A stretch of 64,000 bases of DNA from an uncultured Lachnospiraceae bacterium (lineage in GTDB: Bacteria; Bacillota; Clostridia; Lachnospirales; Lachnospiraceae): NCBI GenBank assembly GCA_947177165.1, contig CAMWTP010000005.1, positions 53,687 to 117,686 on the forward strand, given 5' to 3'. The notes under the pieces were generated by a model. It was not told the DNA's origin and did not search any database. It was given only the letters and a program-made list of their open reading frames with translations. The first letter of the stretch is position 1. Every line of letters begins with the position of its first letter. The position numbers and the translations under genes are program-made. Of this stretch, positions 63,015-64,000 are shown in pieces.

Positions 63015-64000
63015 TTACAGTTTTTTCACGAACAGACAACGGATAGCATTCAGCACCGCAAGAATCATGACGCCCACATCTGCAAAGATTGCCAGATACA
63101 TATTCGCAATTCCCACAGCTCCTAATGCAAGGCAGGCAAATTTTACAACAAGCGCCATCGTAATATTCTGGTATACAATCCGCAGACACTTTCTTGAAAT
63201 CTTGATTGCTTTTGCAATCTTAATCGGATCGTCATCCATCAGAACAATATCCGCTGCTTCGATTGCCGCATCAGAACCCATTGCCCCCATAGCGATACCA
63301 ATATCTGCTCTGGAAAGCACAGGTGCGTCATTGATACCATCACCAACAAATGCCAGCTTTGCCTTGCCCAGCTTCACCCGCAGAAGTTCTTCTACCTTTT
63401 CTACCTTGTCAGCCGGAAGAAGTTCGCTGTAAACCTCATCAATTCCAAGTGAGTTGGCAACCTGATTTGCCACTTTCTTTGCATCCCCTGTCAGCATGAC
63501 AGTCTTATCTACTCCTGCCTTCTTTAATTCCGCAATAGCCGCTTTAGAATGAGGTTTTATAATATCAGAAATCACGATATGTCCTGCATATTTCCCATTG
63601 ATTGCCATATGGATAATCGTGCCTGTCTGATGACAATCCCGATAATGTATGTTCAAATGTTTCATCAATTTATCATTTCCGGCAGCAATCTCCATTCCAT
63701 CTACTTTTGCTGTGACACCATTTCCACTGATTTCCTGTATATCTGATACACGAGTTCTATCAATATCCTTTCCATATGCCCGCTGTAAGCTCTTACTGAT
63801 TGGGTGGGAAGAAGCACTCTCTGCAAGCGCCGCATATTCTAACAGTTTTTCATTCTCTATGGTAGAGTGATGAATACCGTTTACTTCAAAGACACCCTTT
63901 GTCATGGTTCCGGTTTTGTCAAAAACAACATATTTTGTCTGGGAGAGGATTTCCAGATAGTTGGAACCCTTTACCAACACGCCCTCTTTGCTTGCGCCTC
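63015..64000 (-). CDS. Heavy-metal P-type ATPase, C-terminal part (cut by the window edge)
   Basis: About 328 residues are visible; the N-terminus lies beyond 64000. The phosphorylation motif FDKTGTMTKG, the MLTGDAKKVANQ hinge and VGDGINDAPVLSRADIG identify a P1B-type ATPase. The C-terminal helices end in A-V-L-N-A-I-R-C-L-F-V-K-K-L, as in the Zn/Cd/Pb-exporting ZntA/CadA group. The metal-selectivity helix is outside the window. It is co-directional with the ArsR gene that follows and heads the metal operon as far as can be seen. Confidence 0.92.
   Translation of the reverse strand, partial: GASKEGVLVKGSNYLEILSQTKYVVFDKTGTMTKGVFEVNGIHHSTIENEKLLEYAALAESASSHPISKSLQRAYGKDIDRTRVSDIQEISGNGVTAKVDGMEIAAGNDKLMKHLNIHYRDCHQTGTIIHMAINGKYAGHIVISDIIKPHSKAAIAELKKAGVDKTVMLTGDAKKVANQVANSLGIDEVYSELLPADKVEKVEELLRVKLGKAKLAFVGDGINDAPVLSRADIGIAMGAMGSDAAIEAADIVLMDDDPIKIAKAIKISRKCLRIVYQNITMALVVKFACLALGAVGIANMYLAIFADVGVMILAVLNAIRCLFVKKL

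Noticed and set aside
62997..63189. Cys-rich N-terminal extension of the ArsR protein (start at 63189)
   Set aside because: It is the out-of-frame translation of the ATPase 3' end; a TTG with AAGGAGGGG at 62997 fits better.

Overview
The window looks like chromosome of a gut Clostridia (Lachnospiraceae-type Firmicute). Supporting signs are YesM/YesN two-component pairs, many sugar ABC importers with lipoprotein binding proteins, AraC regulators, strong AGGAGG ribosome sites, an IS1380 relic and a Tn916/Tn1549-like regulatory module. No rRNA, tRNA or CRISPR array was seen. The genus was not determined.

Region 1 (1-10.4 kb) is a patchwork. Intact genes are an aldo/keto reductase, two TetR regulators, cardiolipin synthase, two MATE exporters and a TauE/SafE permease. 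Between them lie gene relics: DUF4037-like, C39-like, flavodoxin-like and carboxymuconolactone-decarboxylase-like pieces at the left edge, a large glycosidase joined to a nitroreductase tail at 5.0-5.4 kb, an AraC tail at 7.0 kb, and a ferredoxin-type reductase tail plus a transposase scrap at 9.3-9.6 kb.

Region 2 (10.5-26 kb) is a sulfated-glycan locus. A sensor kinase, response regulator and sulfatase run rightward. A minus-strand operon runs leftward from 24.58 kb: binding protein, two permeases, aldose epimerase, GH88 unsaturated glucuronyl hydrolase, sulfatase, sugar-phosphate nucleotidyltransferase and NahK-like anomeric kinase. A radical-SAM sulfatase maturase sits beside it. Both sulfatases are Cys-type (C-x-P-x-R). 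The parts fit import of a sulfated unsaturated disaccharide (chondroitin/dermatan/heparan type), desulfation, cleavage, and conversion of the hexosamine to a sugar nucleotide. A nearly identical 29-bp motif precedes both the kinase operon and the importer operon and probably binds the response regulator.

Region 3 (26-51.3 kb) holds further polysaccharide genes: GH31, GH43 and GH28; a large-type binding protein separated from its two permeases by a membrane AraC regulator; a 1205-residue heparinase II/III-like protein; a second importer plus kinase/regulator operon; and a second GH88 divergent from an AraC regulator. The GH28 and second GH88 promoters are recognisably homologous. No enzyme here has a signal peptide, so the strategy appears to be import first and degrade inside. 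A 160-bp TA-flanked palindrome (MITE-like) lies beside the GH28 promoter.

Region 4 (51.5 kb to the right edge) looks AT-richer by eye and acquired. It starts with a broken IS1380 transposase and a large serine recombinase, followed by the sigma-like and helix-turn-helix genes typical of conjugative elements but no transfer genes. It continues into a minus-strand metal operon: P-type ATPase (cut by the edge), ArsR repressor, FeoA-FeoB fusion, PF06541-like membrane protein, a 50-residue FeoB-associated Cys-rich peptide, and two class M (SirTM-like) sirtuins joined by start/stop overlaps. The coupling of ADP-ribosylating-type sirtuins to iron and heavy-metal transport is the most unusual arrangement seen.
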